Source: Holosporaceae bacterium (GTDB lineage: Bacteria; Pseudomonadota; Alphaproteobacteria; UBA7879; UBA5542). Taken from it: 64,000 nucleotides of DNA. The notes beneath the pieces are model-generated. The model ran no database searches, was not told the origin of the DNA, and worked only from the letters and a program-made list of their open reading frames with translations. Positions 31,296-42,043 of the stretch are shown piece after piece. Position numbers and translations under genes: made by a program. How positions within the stretch are numbered: the stretch's first letter is position 1; every line of letters starts with the position of its first letter. The stretch covers positions 930,001 through 994,000 of the forward strand of contig CP060261.1 in assembly GCA_022646525.1 (NCBI GenBank), read 5' to 3'.

Positions 31296-32753
31296 AAAAC
31301 CTACCAGAAATCACAAAAATCATTGACGCATTTAAGAAGGCAACCATTTTGTGCGTTGGCGACCTTATGCTGGATTTATTTGTTTATGGTGATGTTTCGC
31401 GCATATCCCCTGAAGCCCCCATTCCCATCTTAAAAGTAGGGCATGAAGTACGCACATTAGGAGGCGTTGGGAATGTCGTCAATAACTTGCTTGCTTTAGG
31501 GGCTAAACCTATTTTGGTCAGCGCGATTGGTCAAGACGTCAATGGTGATCGTGTTCTTAAAATACTAAAAGAAAAAGGGATTTCTGCCGATTCAATTGCA
31601 ACCGACGCCTCCATTCAAACGATAGAAAAACGTCGCTTTTCCACAAAAGGGCAGCAATTACTTCGTGTTGATTATGAAACAATTGCCTTCTTTCAAGATG
31701 CACTCTACAAAAAAATGCTCTCTAATGCAGAAAAACTGTTAGAAAAAGCAGATGTGCTGATCATCTCTGACTATGGAAAAGGCGTATTTCACCCAGAAAA
31801 GTTACTGAAGCCGTTAATTGAAAAAGCAAAAAAACGAAAAATACCCATTGTGACCGATCCAAAGGGTACAGATTATACGATCTATCGGGGCACAACCGTT
31901 ATTACACCAAATCGAAAAGAATTAAGTGAAGCCACAACAATGGCCACACAAACAGACAAAGAGGTAATCTCTGCTGCCAACCAACTTATTGATGACTGTG
32001 GCATTGAAAATGTGCTTGCCACACGCAGTGAAGATGGTATGACGCTCGTCAAAAACATTAAAGAAGCCCATCACTACAAAACGCAAGCACGCGAGGTGTT
32101 TGACGTATCTGGTGCGGGCGATACAGTTGTTGCAACTGTCGCAGCCACCATTGCCACCGGCGCCAATCTTCAAGACGCTGCTTATTTGTCAAATCTTGCT
32201 GGGGCAATTGTTGTTGGAAAATTAAATACCGCCACTGTTTCAGCACAAGAATTAAAGCAGCTTTGCACAAGCAAAGCCTTAGACGACGAAGACAAGTTAA
32301 TGACAGCCAGTATGGTTATGGAAAAAATAAAGATCTGGCATCAAAAAAACCTAAAGGTAGGCTTTACCAATGGATGCTTCGACTTGCTACACCAAGGACA
32401 TATGCGTATTTTACGCCAGTCAAAAGCAGCGTGCGATAAGCTTGTTGTCGCCATTAACAGTGACGCCTCTGTTAAGCGCTTAAAAGGCCCTAGTCGGCCC
32501 ATAAACGATGAAAAAACACGGGCAACTATTATTGCCTGCCTCCAATTTGTGGATGCTGTTGTTATTTTCGAAGAAGACACACCTTTAGAAATTATCACAC
32601 GTCTTCAGCCCGATGTTCTCATTAAGGGTGCCGACTACACAGTCGACCAAGTTGTTGGCGCAAGTGTTGTTCAAAAAAAAGGGGAAGGTTGTGCTTGTTG
32701 ATTTAGTTGAAGGCAAAAGCAGCACAAATATTATTAATAAGATACAAAAGTAA
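31292..32753 (+). CDS. hldE: Bifunctional heptose kinase/adenylyltransferase HldE
   Basis: N-terminal ribokinase-like domain ([30 protein letters not shown] around residue 270) phosphorylates heptose-7-phosphate. The C-terminal nucleotidyltransferase ([18 protein letters not shown] from about residue 355) makes ADP-heptose. A single shift in the A/G run at about 32680-32690 gives a premature end at 32701; correcting it yields [20 protein letters not shown] and the stop at 32753. About 487 residues. GmhB, the phosphatase between the two activities, is not in this window. Confidence 0.95.
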
Positions 32754-32754
32754 G

Positions 32755-33377
32755 ATGAAAATTCTATTCTTTTCACCCCCACCCGTTAAAGAGCTCTTAC
32801 AAATATTAGGTGAAAACCCTCATATTTCTCCCATTAAGGCTGAAAAAATTCTTGAAGAAAAGTACGGGCGAAAAGGTACGGAAGAAAGGTTTACCCTGAG
32901 AGAAAAGGATATATTAAAAACAAAAAAGAAGAATAAATTAGGCCCATTTTCACTAAGTTGGGTATGATTGGCGCCGTATATCCATCTGTCTCCACATTTG
33001 ATTATGTTGTTGTTTTGGGGGCTACTTTAGAAAATATGCGCGATCGGCTTCGTTGGTAAAAATCTGATCTTAGACAATAAAACAAAACTTTATATTTCGG
33101 CTAGGGATCGTGAATTATTTCCTCACGAAAACCCTCTTCGAGAAGTTGGAAATAATATAGCTGGCAAAAGATTTCTCTTTATTTCAAGCAACCCTTACGT
33201 TTACTGCCAACTTTCCATCGTTGGACGTGAATTTATGGATAACGGCCTCTCACTGCAATCTAGAGGCTGTTGGAGGGAAAAACACCAGCCTCTACAAAAA
33301 TCGAACAGTTGTTAGACAACGTTCGAAACACCATAAAGCGCGAAATGGAGCTTTACGAAAGAAAAGCCGCCTTATAA
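32755..33377 (+). CDS. Uncharacterised protein downstream of hldE (frameshifted)
   Basis: The ATG at 32755 is one base after the hldE stop, so it is probably the operon's third gene. Fragments join into about 207 residues: [20 protein letters not shown] at the start, [48 protein letters not shown] and a helical C-terminus with [19 protein letters not shown]. Changes lie near 32945, 33055, 33240 and 33300. The VVVLGA strand followed by a later SNPYVYCQ strand is loosely like DUF218/YdcF-type Rossmann proteins; that is only a guess. Confidence 0.55.
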
Positions 33378-33438
33378 CAAAATACTTCCCTCACTTTTAT
33401 TTTTCATGATAGCTTAATATTATGTATGGGAGGATACT

Positions 33439-34167
33439 TTGAATCGGTTTTTTATTTTATTTTTCACGTTTCTATCCGTTGCAATGCTTCAAAATACGGG
33501 GCACGCCTTTTTTGCAACTCAGAAATCCGCAAACTCTGCTGATAAGTTCACAATAGATGAAGCGAGAAAAATTGTTGCTTCATGGCGAAGCCGTGTCACT
33601 GCCGCACGTGGAGATGCCAGTAAAATCACAGCCACGATCCAAGTCATACAAGCAGACCGACAAACGATTCAAGATGCGCTTAACAAAAATCCTGACCAAG
33701 ATTTAAAGAAATCTTTAGAGCAAATCAAGATCCTATTAGAGCTCGCCGAGATTCGTGCGATTATTAAAGAATCAGCCCAGGCTAAACAGAGCTTTGGCAG
33801 CGTATTTTCCCAGTTCACAGGGGGTGGATCTTCCGGCTTTCAGCAAGGTCAAAAGTACAACAAAGACTGGTATAATACGACCATAAGACGGCTTGCATCG
33901 CTTCTAAAGCAGTTTGATACTTTTACAAAACGCTATCCACAAATATTAACCAATCCACCCGCGCTCTTGGTTGGTATCGACCAAACACTTCAACAGGCAC
34001 GTGAAACAGGAAAAACACTGCAACAGTATGAAAGTTGCTTTGACAAACCAGACCAGTCTTATTGTGCGCGACTTTCATCGCAGGGCGACAACCAATTTGG
34101 ACAGTCTCAATTATTTGACCCCGAGGGTTTTGATGACGAAGAATTCTACGACAACAATGATTTTTAA
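33439..34167 (+). CDS. Exported helical protein, unknown function
   Basis: Intact 242-residue frame from a TTG start with GGGAGG just upstream (33428-33433). Signal peptide at residues 1-24 (cleavage after GHA likely). The mature protein is mostly amphipathic helix, with a Gly/Ser-rich interruption around residue 128 (FTGGGSSGFQQG), two late Cys (YESCFDKPDQSYC, possibly a disulfide) and an Asp/Glu-rich end. No family recognised. Confidence 0.65.
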   Translation: MNRFFILFFTFLSVAMLQNTGHAFFATQKSANSADKFTIDEARKIVASWRSRVTAARGDASKITATIQVIQADRQTIQDALNKNPDQDLKKSLEQIKILLELAEIRAIIKESAQAKQSFGSVFSQFTGGGSSGFQQGQKYNKDWYNTTIRRLASLLKQFDTFTKRYPQILTNPPALLVGIDQTLQQARETGKTLQQYESCFDKPDQSYCARLSSQGDNQFGQSQLFDPEGFDDEEFYDNNDF

Positions 34168-34319
34168 AGTTTCATCGTAACAGCACAATACATCAATACT
34201 CGAAACTCGAATTACGGTAATTGCTGTATATCTGTATTTTCCATAATACTTATTCTTATTTTATTTCTGTGTGAGCAGGTATAAGTTTCTAGCGCCGCAA
34301 GCATCACTCCACACCAGCA

Positions 34320-35333
34320 CTAGTCCGTTCTAAATGTGCGCACAGGCTTTTTACTAAGTGTTTCTTTAAATGATTTAATATTCTTTAAGTGCTGACTATA
34401 CTCTTCTGCAAAGTGGTGCCCACCTTTTCCGGTAGATACATAGTATAAATGATTGGTGCTTGTAGGATTTGCAGCTGCCATTAAAGACTTCTCACCAGGG
34501 TTACAAATGGGCGTTGGGGCAATCCTTTTTTTCTATACGTATTGTAAGGCGTTACTTTTTTAAATCTTGACGGTTTAATGGCCGCCCTAACAGCCCTGTT
34601 TTTGTCATTCCATAAATAACCGATGGATCAATTTGAAGGCGCACCCCTTTTTTCAAGCGATTTACAATAACGCCAGCAATTACTGCACGCTCTGTTTTTA
34701 CAAATGTTTCTTTTTCAATCAATGAGGCCGCTATCAGCATTTCTTCAGGCGTTTTAAAATAACCCTGACTGGCGGCTATTCCATGCTTTTTCAACAGCCA
34801 CCTGCATCCGAGATTTCATTGTGTCAATAAAGCTTGAATAAGTCGTACCACCTTCCACTTTGTACGTATCCGGGTAAAGCTCGCCTTCTTTTGGTTCGGT
34901 AAACTTATCTTTTTCGAAAAACTTATACTTTTGATCGTATTTAACATATGCAGTGTCGTATAGCCTTCGGGCAAAAAAACACGGTAATACATGCCAAACC
35001 CTCGAAAAATAGAGTCTGCAATATAAGATTCAGATGCGTAAGGCTCGAAAACATAACGCCCTTTTTTCAAGGAACGATCTTTCTGGGTACAGCGAATATA
35101 AAGATTAAACAGAAATTGCGAACGAATAAGTCCCATTTTATACAACTTCTGGCTAATCTGGGGCAAACTTTCACCATTTGCCACTTGCAGCGTTGCAGAG
35201 TGCGTAAAATTCCCCTTAGAGTGCATATGGCCATAAATGCCCAATAATCCATACAAACCCAGGGAAATAAGAAAGAAACTTGCTTTATATAAAAGTGGTT
35301 ACTCTGTAAACCGCTTGAAGATGATGGATGCAT
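34320..35333 (-). CDS. mltG: Endolytic murein transglycosylase MltG (frameshifted)
   Basis: Membrane-anchored enzyme that cleaves nascent glycan strands (YceG-like). The N-terminal membrane segment reads LISLGLYGLLGIYG, followed by LysM-like GESLPQISQKLYKMGLI, then the catalytic domain with LIAASLIEKET (catalytic Glu), RLKKGVRLQIDPSVIYG and the tail NPTSTNHLYYVSTGKGGHHFA. Shifts near 35280, 34930-34890, 34800 and 34540. The start is uncertain: the only upstream ATG (35333) lies inside the end of fabF. Last gene of the fabD-fabG-acpP-fabF run. Confidence 0.88.
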
Positions 35334-36570
35334 TTGTTCCCCAAAACCAAATGAATTCGATAGAACATATTCTACCTTTTTTTTCTTTTGCTTTTAAAGG
35401 AATCAAGTCTACACCCTCACAGGCCGGGTCAGGGTCTTCTAGATTCAGCGTCGGCGGCAAAATGCCGTGCTTCATGCCTAGAATGGAAAAAATGGCCTCT
35501 ACACTACCAGCGGCCCCTAACAAGTGGCCAATGGCAGACTTTTGTTGAAGACATAGAAAACTTCCCATCCTTACCAAACAGGCGCTGTACGGCCTGAAGC
35601 TCCATAAGGTCTCCAGCCGGTGTTGACGTACCATGCGCGTTGATATAACCCACCTGATCAGGAGAAATTTCTGCACGCTTCAAAGCCATTTTTCATGGCT
35701 CTGTAGCACCGTCTCCGTCTGGGGCTGTAACGTGATAAGCATCCCCGAAAGGCCATACCCAACAATCTCGGCATAAATTTTCGCACCACGCTTTTGGGCA
35801 TGCTCTAAACTTTCCAGAATAAGAACACCAGACCCCTCACCCATTACAAAGCCATCGCGGCCCTTATCCCAAGGACGTGACGCTTTTTGAGGATCGTCAT
35901 TATAAGATGTTGAAAGGGCGCGCAGCGCAGCAAACCCGGCAATACCAATACGGCAAACCGTCGCTTCTGCGCCGCCAGCAACCATTACATCTGCATCACC
36001 ATACTGAATAAGGCGTGCAGAATCACCAATTGCATGGGCGCCTGTCGAACAAGCCGTCACCACAGAGTGGTTTGGGCCTTTTAAACCGTATTTAATAGAT
36101 ACTTGGCCGGACGTTAAGTTGATTAAACAAGATGGAATGAAAAAAGGATTTACGCGCCGAGGCCCCTTCTCTGCAAGGGCAATCGAGTTTTGGTAGATGC
36201 CTTCAAGGCCCCCGATACCACTTCCAATCAAAACACCCGTTCTTTCTTTTTGCTCATCTGTTTCAGGAAGCCATCCCGCATCCTTAAGGGCCTCATCCGC
36301 AGCCGCTACACTAAACAAGCCATATCGGCCAATTTTGCTTTGGTTGCGGGGCTCAATGTAGTCATCAAAATTCAAAGCACCGGGTTGTGGGTCAGGCATT
36401 CCTTGAACGGTGTCTACCTCACCACTTACTTTGCACGCAATATCAGACACATCACATTGGCGCGTGTTTCCAATACCCGACTCAGAATTAATAAGGCGCT
36501 CCCATGTACTAGAAACGCTCGAGCCCAACGGGCTTACCATTCCAATACCTGTAACAACAACACGTTTCAT
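35299..36570 (-). CDS. fabF: Beta-ketoacyl-ACP synthase II (frameshifted)
   Basis: Elongating condensing enzyme of fatty acid synthesis. MKRVVVTGIGMVSPLG start and the Cys-His-His triad in ACSTGAHA, NAHGTSTPAGD and GHLLGAAGSVEA. Shifts near 35730-35680 and 35540, and near the C-terminus (the SFGFGGTNAS region at about 35345). About 423 residues, normal. 33 bp downstream of acpP. Confidence 0.95.
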
Positions 36571-36603
36571 ATGATGGTCCGATTTTTTATAGGGTCTTCT
36601 GAA

Positions 36604-36840
36604 CTATTTTACGTTCTTGTCGATATAGTCTACAGCGTCTTTCACTGTTCGAATTTTTTCTGCGTCTTCTTGTGGAATTTCACAGCCAAATTCATCTTCA
36701 AAAAGCATGATAAGCTCTGCAAGGTCGATACTGTCTGCGCCAATATCATCTGTGAAGCTTGCGTTATCTGTTACTTTTGACTCATCAAGCTTAAATTTAT
36801 CCATTACAACTTTTTTAACTTTATCTGCAGTACTGCTCAT
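36604..36840 (-). CDS. acpP: Acyl carrier protein
   Basis: Intact 78-residue acidic protein. Ser37 in GADSIDLAEL carries phosphopantetheine; the usual DSL is DSI here, a common variant. It carries acyl chains for FabD, FabG and FabF encoded around it. Over 90 bp separates it from fabG, room for its own promoter. Confidence 0.97.
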   Translation of the reverse strand: MSSTADKVKKVVMDKFKLDESKVTDNASFTDDIGADSIDLAELIMLFEDEFGCEIPQEDAEKIRTVKDAVDYIDKNVK

Positions 36841-36934
36841 TTTTTATCCTCTAATTATTTAAATTAATCTGTGTCTTAACACTATTGAGATGAATGTTCA
36901 CTATCATAAACACATTCTTTTGGGTAGTCAAAAA

Positions 36935-37672
36935 CTAAACCATTGCCATGCCGCCGTTTACGTGAAGGGTTTGCCCCGTCACATAAGCACCCTCATTGCT
37001 TGCAAGGTAAACAGCCGCCGCAGCAATGTCTTCTGGTGTGCCAATTTCCCCCATGGGGATTGATCGATTAATAGCTTCTTTCTGATCATCCGACAACACT
37101 TCAGTCATTGGCGAGCGTATAAACCCAGGGGCAATACAGTTCACTGTAATACCGCGTGATGCCACCTCTTTTGCAAGGGATTTTGACATACCAATAAGCC
37201 CCGCCTTTGACGCAGCATAGTTCGCTTGCCCCGGGTTTCCTGTCACGCCCACAATCGACGTGATATTAATAATACGACCAAACCTGGCTTTTAACATGGG
37301 GCGCAAAACTTTTTGACTAAGCTGAAAAGGAATTTCCATATTAACGCGCATAACATCTGTAAAGGCACTTGGCTTCATCGCCATCATTAAGCCATCCTTC
37401 GTAATACCGGCATTGTTTACAAGCGTATCAAGGCCTCCCATTTTTCAGTTGCTTCAGGAATCAGCTTTGCAACAGACTCATCATCAAACAAATCGCATAA
37501 AACAATATGCACGGTCTTTTCCCATTGTACTTGCAAGTTCTTGCAAAGCGTCTTCCCGACGCCCGCTAATAGTCACATGGGCCCCTTGCTTGTGGCATGC
37601 TTGGGCAATCGAGGCACCAATCGCCCCTGAAGCACCTGTTACAAGGATTTTTCTATCTTTTAAGTCAAACAT
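36935..37672 (-). CDS. fabG: 3-oxoacyl-ACP reductase FabG (frameshifted)
   Basis: NADPH-dependent short-chain dehydrogenase reducing beta-ketoacyl-ACP. VTGASGAIG cofactor motif, NNAGITKDGL, catalytic Ser in NITSIVG and YAASK, and the C-terminal TGQTLHVNGGMAMV. Two or more shifts between 37510 and 37440 split the N-terminal 60 residues from the rest. About 246 residues. The start overlaps the fabD stop by 8 bases. Confidence 0.94.
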
Positions 37673-38633
37673 ATTCTTTCCTGCTTAATGCATTAACAAA
37701 TTCTTCAATTTCATTAGGGGTCCCCAAGTGGCATACAAGGCACCTGATCACTTGTTCTTTTAACAAGCCCACATAAAACTTTTCCAGCACCAACTTCAAG
37801 CATTTTACTAACTTGTTCATCAATCAAAAAACGTACTGTTTCTGACCACCGAACACGACCCGTGATTTGTGCAACAAGAAGCTTCTTCAACGTATTACCA
37901 TCTGTCTCTGGCCGCACACTTACATTAGGTAAAATTGGCACATCTGCTTTATGAAACGGTACTTCTGCAAGAACAGACGCCATGTGGTCGGCCGCAGCGC
38001 GCATCATAGAAGAATGGAAAGGGGCGCTCACATTTAAGGGCAAAGCACGCTTAATGCCATAGTTACCACTGATCTCAACCACCTTCTCCATAGCCACCTT
38101 CTGCCCACTCACAACAATTTGTCCCGGACAATTATCATTAGCCACTTCGCAAATGCCTGCCTGAGAAGCCTCTGAAGCTAATTTTTCGGCCGTTTCAATA
38201 TCCGCACCAATAAGTGCAACCATGCCCCCCTCACCCAAAGGAACGGCACGCTGCATAGCTTTGCCTCTTTCTCGCAACAATAATACAGTATCTGCAAATG
38301 AAACCACACCACTTGCACACAAAGCAGCATATTCACCCAACGAGTGTCCTGCCATAAAAGAAAAATCATGCTTCTTCACGCCCATGTGCTCTAACACGCG
38401 AAAAGCTGCAATTGACACCGCAACCAATGCAGGCTGCGTGTTTTCTGTCATAGATAGTTCTTCGATAGGTCCTTCAAAATAACTTTTGAAAGCTTTTAGT
38501 GAAAGTGTGTCGTCAAGCTCTTCAAAAACACGCTGTACAACAGGGAACGCCTCATATAAGTCCCTCCCCATACCAACAAACTGAGACCCTTGTCCGGGAA
38601 AAAAGTGCGGCTATTTTTCTATTTTTTCGTCAT
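37665..38633 (-). CDS. fabD: Malonyl-CoA:ACP transacylase FabD (frameshifted ends)
   Basis: Transfers malonyl from CoA to ACP. Catalytic Ser in AGHSLGEYAAL (about residue 95), with NDNCPGQIVVSG and LPLNVSAPFHSSMM downstream. The N-terminus FPGQGSQFVGMGRDL and the start at ATG 38633 are recovered by correcting A and T runs at 38600-38628. The C-terminus TPNEIEEFVNALSR is recovered by one shift near 37725. About 322 residues. First gene of the fatty-acid run, divergent from rpsF. Confidence 0.92.
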
Positions 38634-38787
38634 AAGATCAGTTTTATCAAAACAAATGGCGCTTGAAAAGTGTTTTTAGCGCTTGCGTTTTTGGCCAAAA
38701 CACCCTATATGTTTTTCATTAAGTTACTAACTTCTTGCCGCAAATCATTGAATTAAGCGGTAATTCTTTTAACCATAAGGAGTTTAA

Positions 38788-39123
38788 ATGTCGTTTTACG
38801 AAAACATATTTATTGCAAGACAAGACTTGTCTCCCAGCCAGGTAGACGCACTTGTTGAAAACTATAAAAATCTTGTCAAGAACCAAAAAGGCGAAGTTAA
38901 GGACCACGAGTACTGGGGCCTGCGCACCCTCGCCTACCCCATTCGACGCAACCGTCGGGGACACTATGTTCTTCTAAAAATCAAGGCGCCCGCTAAAACA
39001 ATTTCCGCTTTGCGCCATGATATGAACCTCAATGAAGATGTTCTTAAAAGTCTTTCTGTTCGCGTTGAAAAACTTGAAGAAGGCCCATCGATCATGATGC
39101 AAACCAAAAGAGATGACGAATAG
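38788..39123 (+). CDS. rpsF: 30S ribosomal protein S6
   Basis: Intact 111-residue frame, SFYENIFIARQDLSPSQVD start, DHEYWGLRTLAYPIRRNRRGHY core. AAGGAG precedes the ATG. First of rpsF-rpsR-rplI. Confidence 0.97.
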   Translation: MSFYENIFIARQDLSPSQVDALVENYKNLVKNQKGEVKDHEYWGLRTLAYPIRRNRRGHYVLLKIKAPAKTISALRHDMNLNEDVLKSLSVRVEKLEEGPSIMMQTKRDDE

Positions 39124-39136
39124 GAAAGGTGTTAAA

Positions 39137-39386
39137 ATGAAAAAAGAATTCAAAAGAAAGCCCCGACCACAAGGTAAATTTTCACCCCGCAGAACGTGCC
39201 CTTTCTCAGGCCCAGAAGGATTGAAATCGATTACAAAGACGTGAAGACGCTCTCACGCTTCATTACAGAACGTGGACGCATTATGCCGCGACGCATTACA
39301 TATGTGAACGCAAAGCGCAGCGCAGTCTTTCAACAGCAATCAAGAGAGCACGCTACATTGCTCTCATGCCCTATGTGTCAAAGTAA
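39137..39386 (+). CDS. rpsR: 30S ribosomal protein S18 (two frameshifts)
   Basis: The ATG at 39137 follows AGGAAAGG. It reads KRKPRPQGKFSPRRTCPFSGPE. One missing G near 39220 restores IEIDYKDVKTLSRFITERGRI and MPRRITYVNAKR, and one missing C near 39318 restores RSLSTAIKRARYIALMPYVSK with the stop at 39384-39386. The corrected protein of about 83 residues is a normal S18, so this essential gene shows that the breaks are not biological. Confidence 0.95.
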
Positions 39387-39398
39387 GGGAATTAGAAA

Positions 39399-39991
39399 AT
39401 GAAAATTGTACTATTAGAACGCGTTGAAAAACTAGGAAAAATGGGCGATGTCATCAATGTTAAAGATGGCTTTGGCAGAAACTACCTTTTGCCGCAGAAA
39501 AAAGCTCTCAGAGCAACCAAGGACAACATCGCTTATTTTGAAAAACAAAAAGCAACCCTTCAAGCCCAAAGCAAAGACTTGCAAACAAAGGCTGAAGGCA
39601 TCGCGAAAAAAATTAGCGGTGTAGAGCTTATCATGATTCGTCAATCAAGTGAGGCCGGAAACCTATACGGATCGGTTTCTTCTCGTGACATCGTGAAGGG
39701 TTTGGAAGAAAAAGAAATTATGATTAATCACACAATGGTCCGCATTGAAAAACCAGTAAAAATGGTTGGCGTCCATGAAATTAAGCTTATCTTGCACTCT
39801 GAAGTTACCACTTTTATTAAAATCAGTATAGCACCTTCAGAGGAAGAAGCATTGGCGTTTCTGAAAAATCCAGAACTTGCTTTTAGCAAACCAAGAAACT
39901 TTAGCTGAAGAAGAAGCTTCTGCTTCAACCGATATGCTCCAGGAGGAGTCAAAGAAGAAAGCCTGCAGCTGATGAAAGCGCATCAGCGTAA
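39399..39991 (+). CDS. rplI: 50S ribosomal protein L9 (frameshifted C-terminus)
   Basis: KIVLLERVEKLGKMGDVINVKDGFGRNYLLP is the conserved N-domain, followed by the long connecting helix and the C-domain. The first frame stops at 39908. One shift at about 39888 continues with ETLAEEEASASTDMLQEESKKK, and another at about 39960 gives PAADESASA and the stop at 39989-39991. The Glu/Ala/Ser-rich tail is typical of alphaproteobacterial L9. Confidence 0.94.
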
Positions 39992-40016
39992 TTGTGCAGA
40001 CTGTGAAGCACTTTTC

Positions 40017-40051
40017 AAAAGGGTCTAGAGAATTTTTCTAGACCCTTTTTA
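40017..40051 (+). terminator. Rho-independent terminator of rpsF-rpsR-rplI
   Basis: AAAAGGGTCTAGA (40017-40029) pairs with TCTAGACCCTTTT, followed by T residues. A long, near-perfect stem 26 bp after the rplI stop. Confidence 0.9.
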
Positions 40052-40067
40052 ATGGAGGAAACAACGA

Positions 40068-40182
40068 ATGAGACACCCTGCAAATACAAACAAAAGAAAA
40101 CGCAAGCTCGCTACTGAATATTCTATCCTGGGTTGCGGCCTTGGGTGTAATTTTCTCTGCTATATACTGGGTTTTTTCTTAA
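40068..40182 (+). CDS. Possible small single-span membrane protein
   Basis: The ATG at 40068 is preceded by GGAGGA at 7 nt. It encodes a basic N-terminus (NTNKRKRKLATEY) and, after one shift near 40128, a hydrophobic segment (WVAALGVIFSAIYWVF) with a stop at 40180. About 38 residues. It lies between the rplI terminator and the convergent flavoprotein gene, whose stop it overlaps. Function unknown; it could be spurious. Confidence 0.4.
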
Positions 40183-41219
40183 AGAGGCGCGGCCCTATTC
40201 AAAGGCTTTAAGAAAGTTTGCGCTTCAGTGACAAGCCCTTGAATAATATCTGATACGCTCTCTTCTTTTGAAACCATGCCCACGCTTTGCCCAGCCATGA
40301 GCGATCCGTGTTCTACGTCACCATCAACGACTGCTTTTCTCAAAGCGCCAGCCCAATAGCGCTCTATCTCTAGTTGCCCGTCTTTTAAGGTAAGCTCGCC
40401 CTTATCAACTTTTTCGATAACCTGTCGTTGGCATTGCAAGAAATCTTTTGTTCCCTGGTTTGAAAGTCCACGCACAGGAATAACAGGAAATCGTTCATCA
40501 ATTTGTGTCGATACAACAGCATCACGTGCATTAGCCCGCATGAAGGCACGCTTAAAATTAGCGTGCACTTGGCTTTCATAGGCGCATACAAATTTTGTGC
40601 CTAACTGACATCCTGATGCCCCCATTTTAAGATACGAAGCAATTGCTTCCCCCCTACCAATACCACCCGCCACAAAAACAGGCACATCTTTTATATGAGG
40701 CAAAATTTCTTGTGCCAGTACAGTTGTAGATACTGGGCCAATATGTCCACCTGCTTCCATGCCTTCAATCACAAGGGCATCTGCCCCCATACGAATCAGC
40801 TTCTTGGCCATAATTAATGAAGGCGCGAACGCAATGACGTTCACATTCTCTTTCTTTAAGAAATCAATAAGCTTTGCCTCAGGGAAGCCGCCTGCTAAAA
40901 AAACATGTGTCACCCCTTCTTTTACACACGCACTTGCTAACTCCATAATATCGGGGTGCATCAAAATAAGGTTCACCCCAAAAGGCTTCTTTGTCATTTC
41001 TTTGGTTTTTCTAATCTGCTGAATAAGAAGGTCGCTTGACATGGCCCCACAAGCAAGCACACCAAAGCCGCCAGCATTAGAGATGGCAGAAACAAGATTG
41101 AACTCGGAAACCCAGGTCATTGCACCACCTAAAATTGCATGCTGGACACCTAAAAAATCACAGCCTCTTTTCCATAAACTATCTAAACTATTTTTCATTT
41201 CTTCATTTCTTTCGTGCAT
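40179..41219 (-). CDS. Nitronate monooxygenase / FabK-like FMN protein
   Basis: Intact TIM-barrel flavoprotein of about 346 residues (starts at 41219 or 41198; 41261 also possible but close to the divergent ubiG). Family motifs are GCDFLGVQHAILGGAMTWVSE near the N-terminus, NAGGFGVLACGAM, IEGMEAGGHIGP, VFVAGGIGRGEAIASYLKMGASG and QLGTKFV. It could oxidise nitronates or act as a FabK-type enoyl-ACP reductase. FabF, FabG and FabD lie nearby and no enoyl reductase gene is visible here, so the second role cannot be dismissed. Confidence 0.8.
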   Translation of the reverse strand: MHERNEEMKNSLDSLWKRGCDFLGVQHAILGGAMTWVSEFNLVSAISNAGGFGVLACGAMSSDLLIQQIRKTKEMTKKPFGVNLILMHPDIMELASACVKEGVTHVFLAGGFPEAKLIDFLKKENVNVIAFAPSLIMAKKLIRMGADALVIEGMEAGGHIGPVSTTVLAQEILPHIKDVPVFVAGGIGRGEAIASYLKMGASGCQLGTKFVCAYESQVHANFKRAFMRANARDAVVSTQIDERFPVIPVRGLSNQGTKDFLQCQRQVIEKVDKGELTLKDGQLEIERYWAGALRKAVVDGDVEHGSLMAGQSVGMVSKEESVSDIIQGLVTEAQTFLKPLNRAAPL

Positions 41220-41281
41220 AGATCGCGATACAATGAGAGATACTAAATTAAAAGAAAGCAATTTTCAATTGGCCGTTCAGA

Positions 41282-42014
41282 ATGTGTAGTAAACCCACCA
41301 CGATTGATGAAAACGAGCTGGAAAAATTTGACGCCCTGTCAGGGCACTGGTGGGATGAATCAGGCCCTTTAAAATGCTACACCGCCTTAATTTAACACGC
41401 ATTCGATACCTTAAAAACTGATTAAAGATCACTTCAAAAAGATACATCCGACAACACGCCTTTAAAAGATATTAAAATTTTGGATGTTGGGTGTGGCGGG
41501 GGCCTGTTAACAGAGCCCCTTTTTCGTATGGGAGCAGCCGTACACGGTATTGATCCCTCAGAAAAAGAACATTGAAATTGCCCGACAACATGCCCACGCC
41601 CTAAACCTAAAAATTCCTTACCATACAGCACCCATTGAAGCTTTGCCTGATGATAAAACTTATCAAGTTGTCGTTGCTTTGGAAGTTGTTGAACACCTAA
41701 ATTGCCCGCACCACTTCCTTCTTGAGTGCCATAAAAAGCTTCGCCCTGGCGGGCTTTTAATTATTTCAACCCTTAATAGAACTATGCGCTCTTATTTAGA
41801 AGCCATTATTAGTGCAGAATACATTTTAAGCTGGGCTCCTAAGGGCACACACTCATGGTCACAATTTCACAAACCATCTGAACTTCACAACCATATGAAA
41901 AAAATTGGCTTCTATGATGTGTCTTTTCAAGGGCTATCATATGCCCCTCTTCAAGATAAGTGGACGCTATCTGATACGTTAGAAGTAAATTACTTTGCAA
42001 AAGCAGTGAAGTAA
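41282..42014 (+). CDS. ubiG: Ubiquinone biosynthesis O-methyltransferase UbiG (frameshifted)
   Basis: SAM-dependent enzyme for both O-methylations in ubiquinone synthesis. The ATG at 41282 gives SKPTTIDENELEKFDALSGHWWDESGPLK, typical for UbiG. Then come RLNLTRIRYL, motif I ILDVGCGGGLLTEPL, EVVEHL and LIISTLNRT, ending EVNYFAKAVK. Shifts near 41382, 41425, 41460 and 41562. About 244 residues. Convergent with dnaE across the RNA-candidate region. Confidence 0.93.
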
Positions 42015-42043
42015 AAAAGGGTTTTAATTAAGAATTAACCTGA

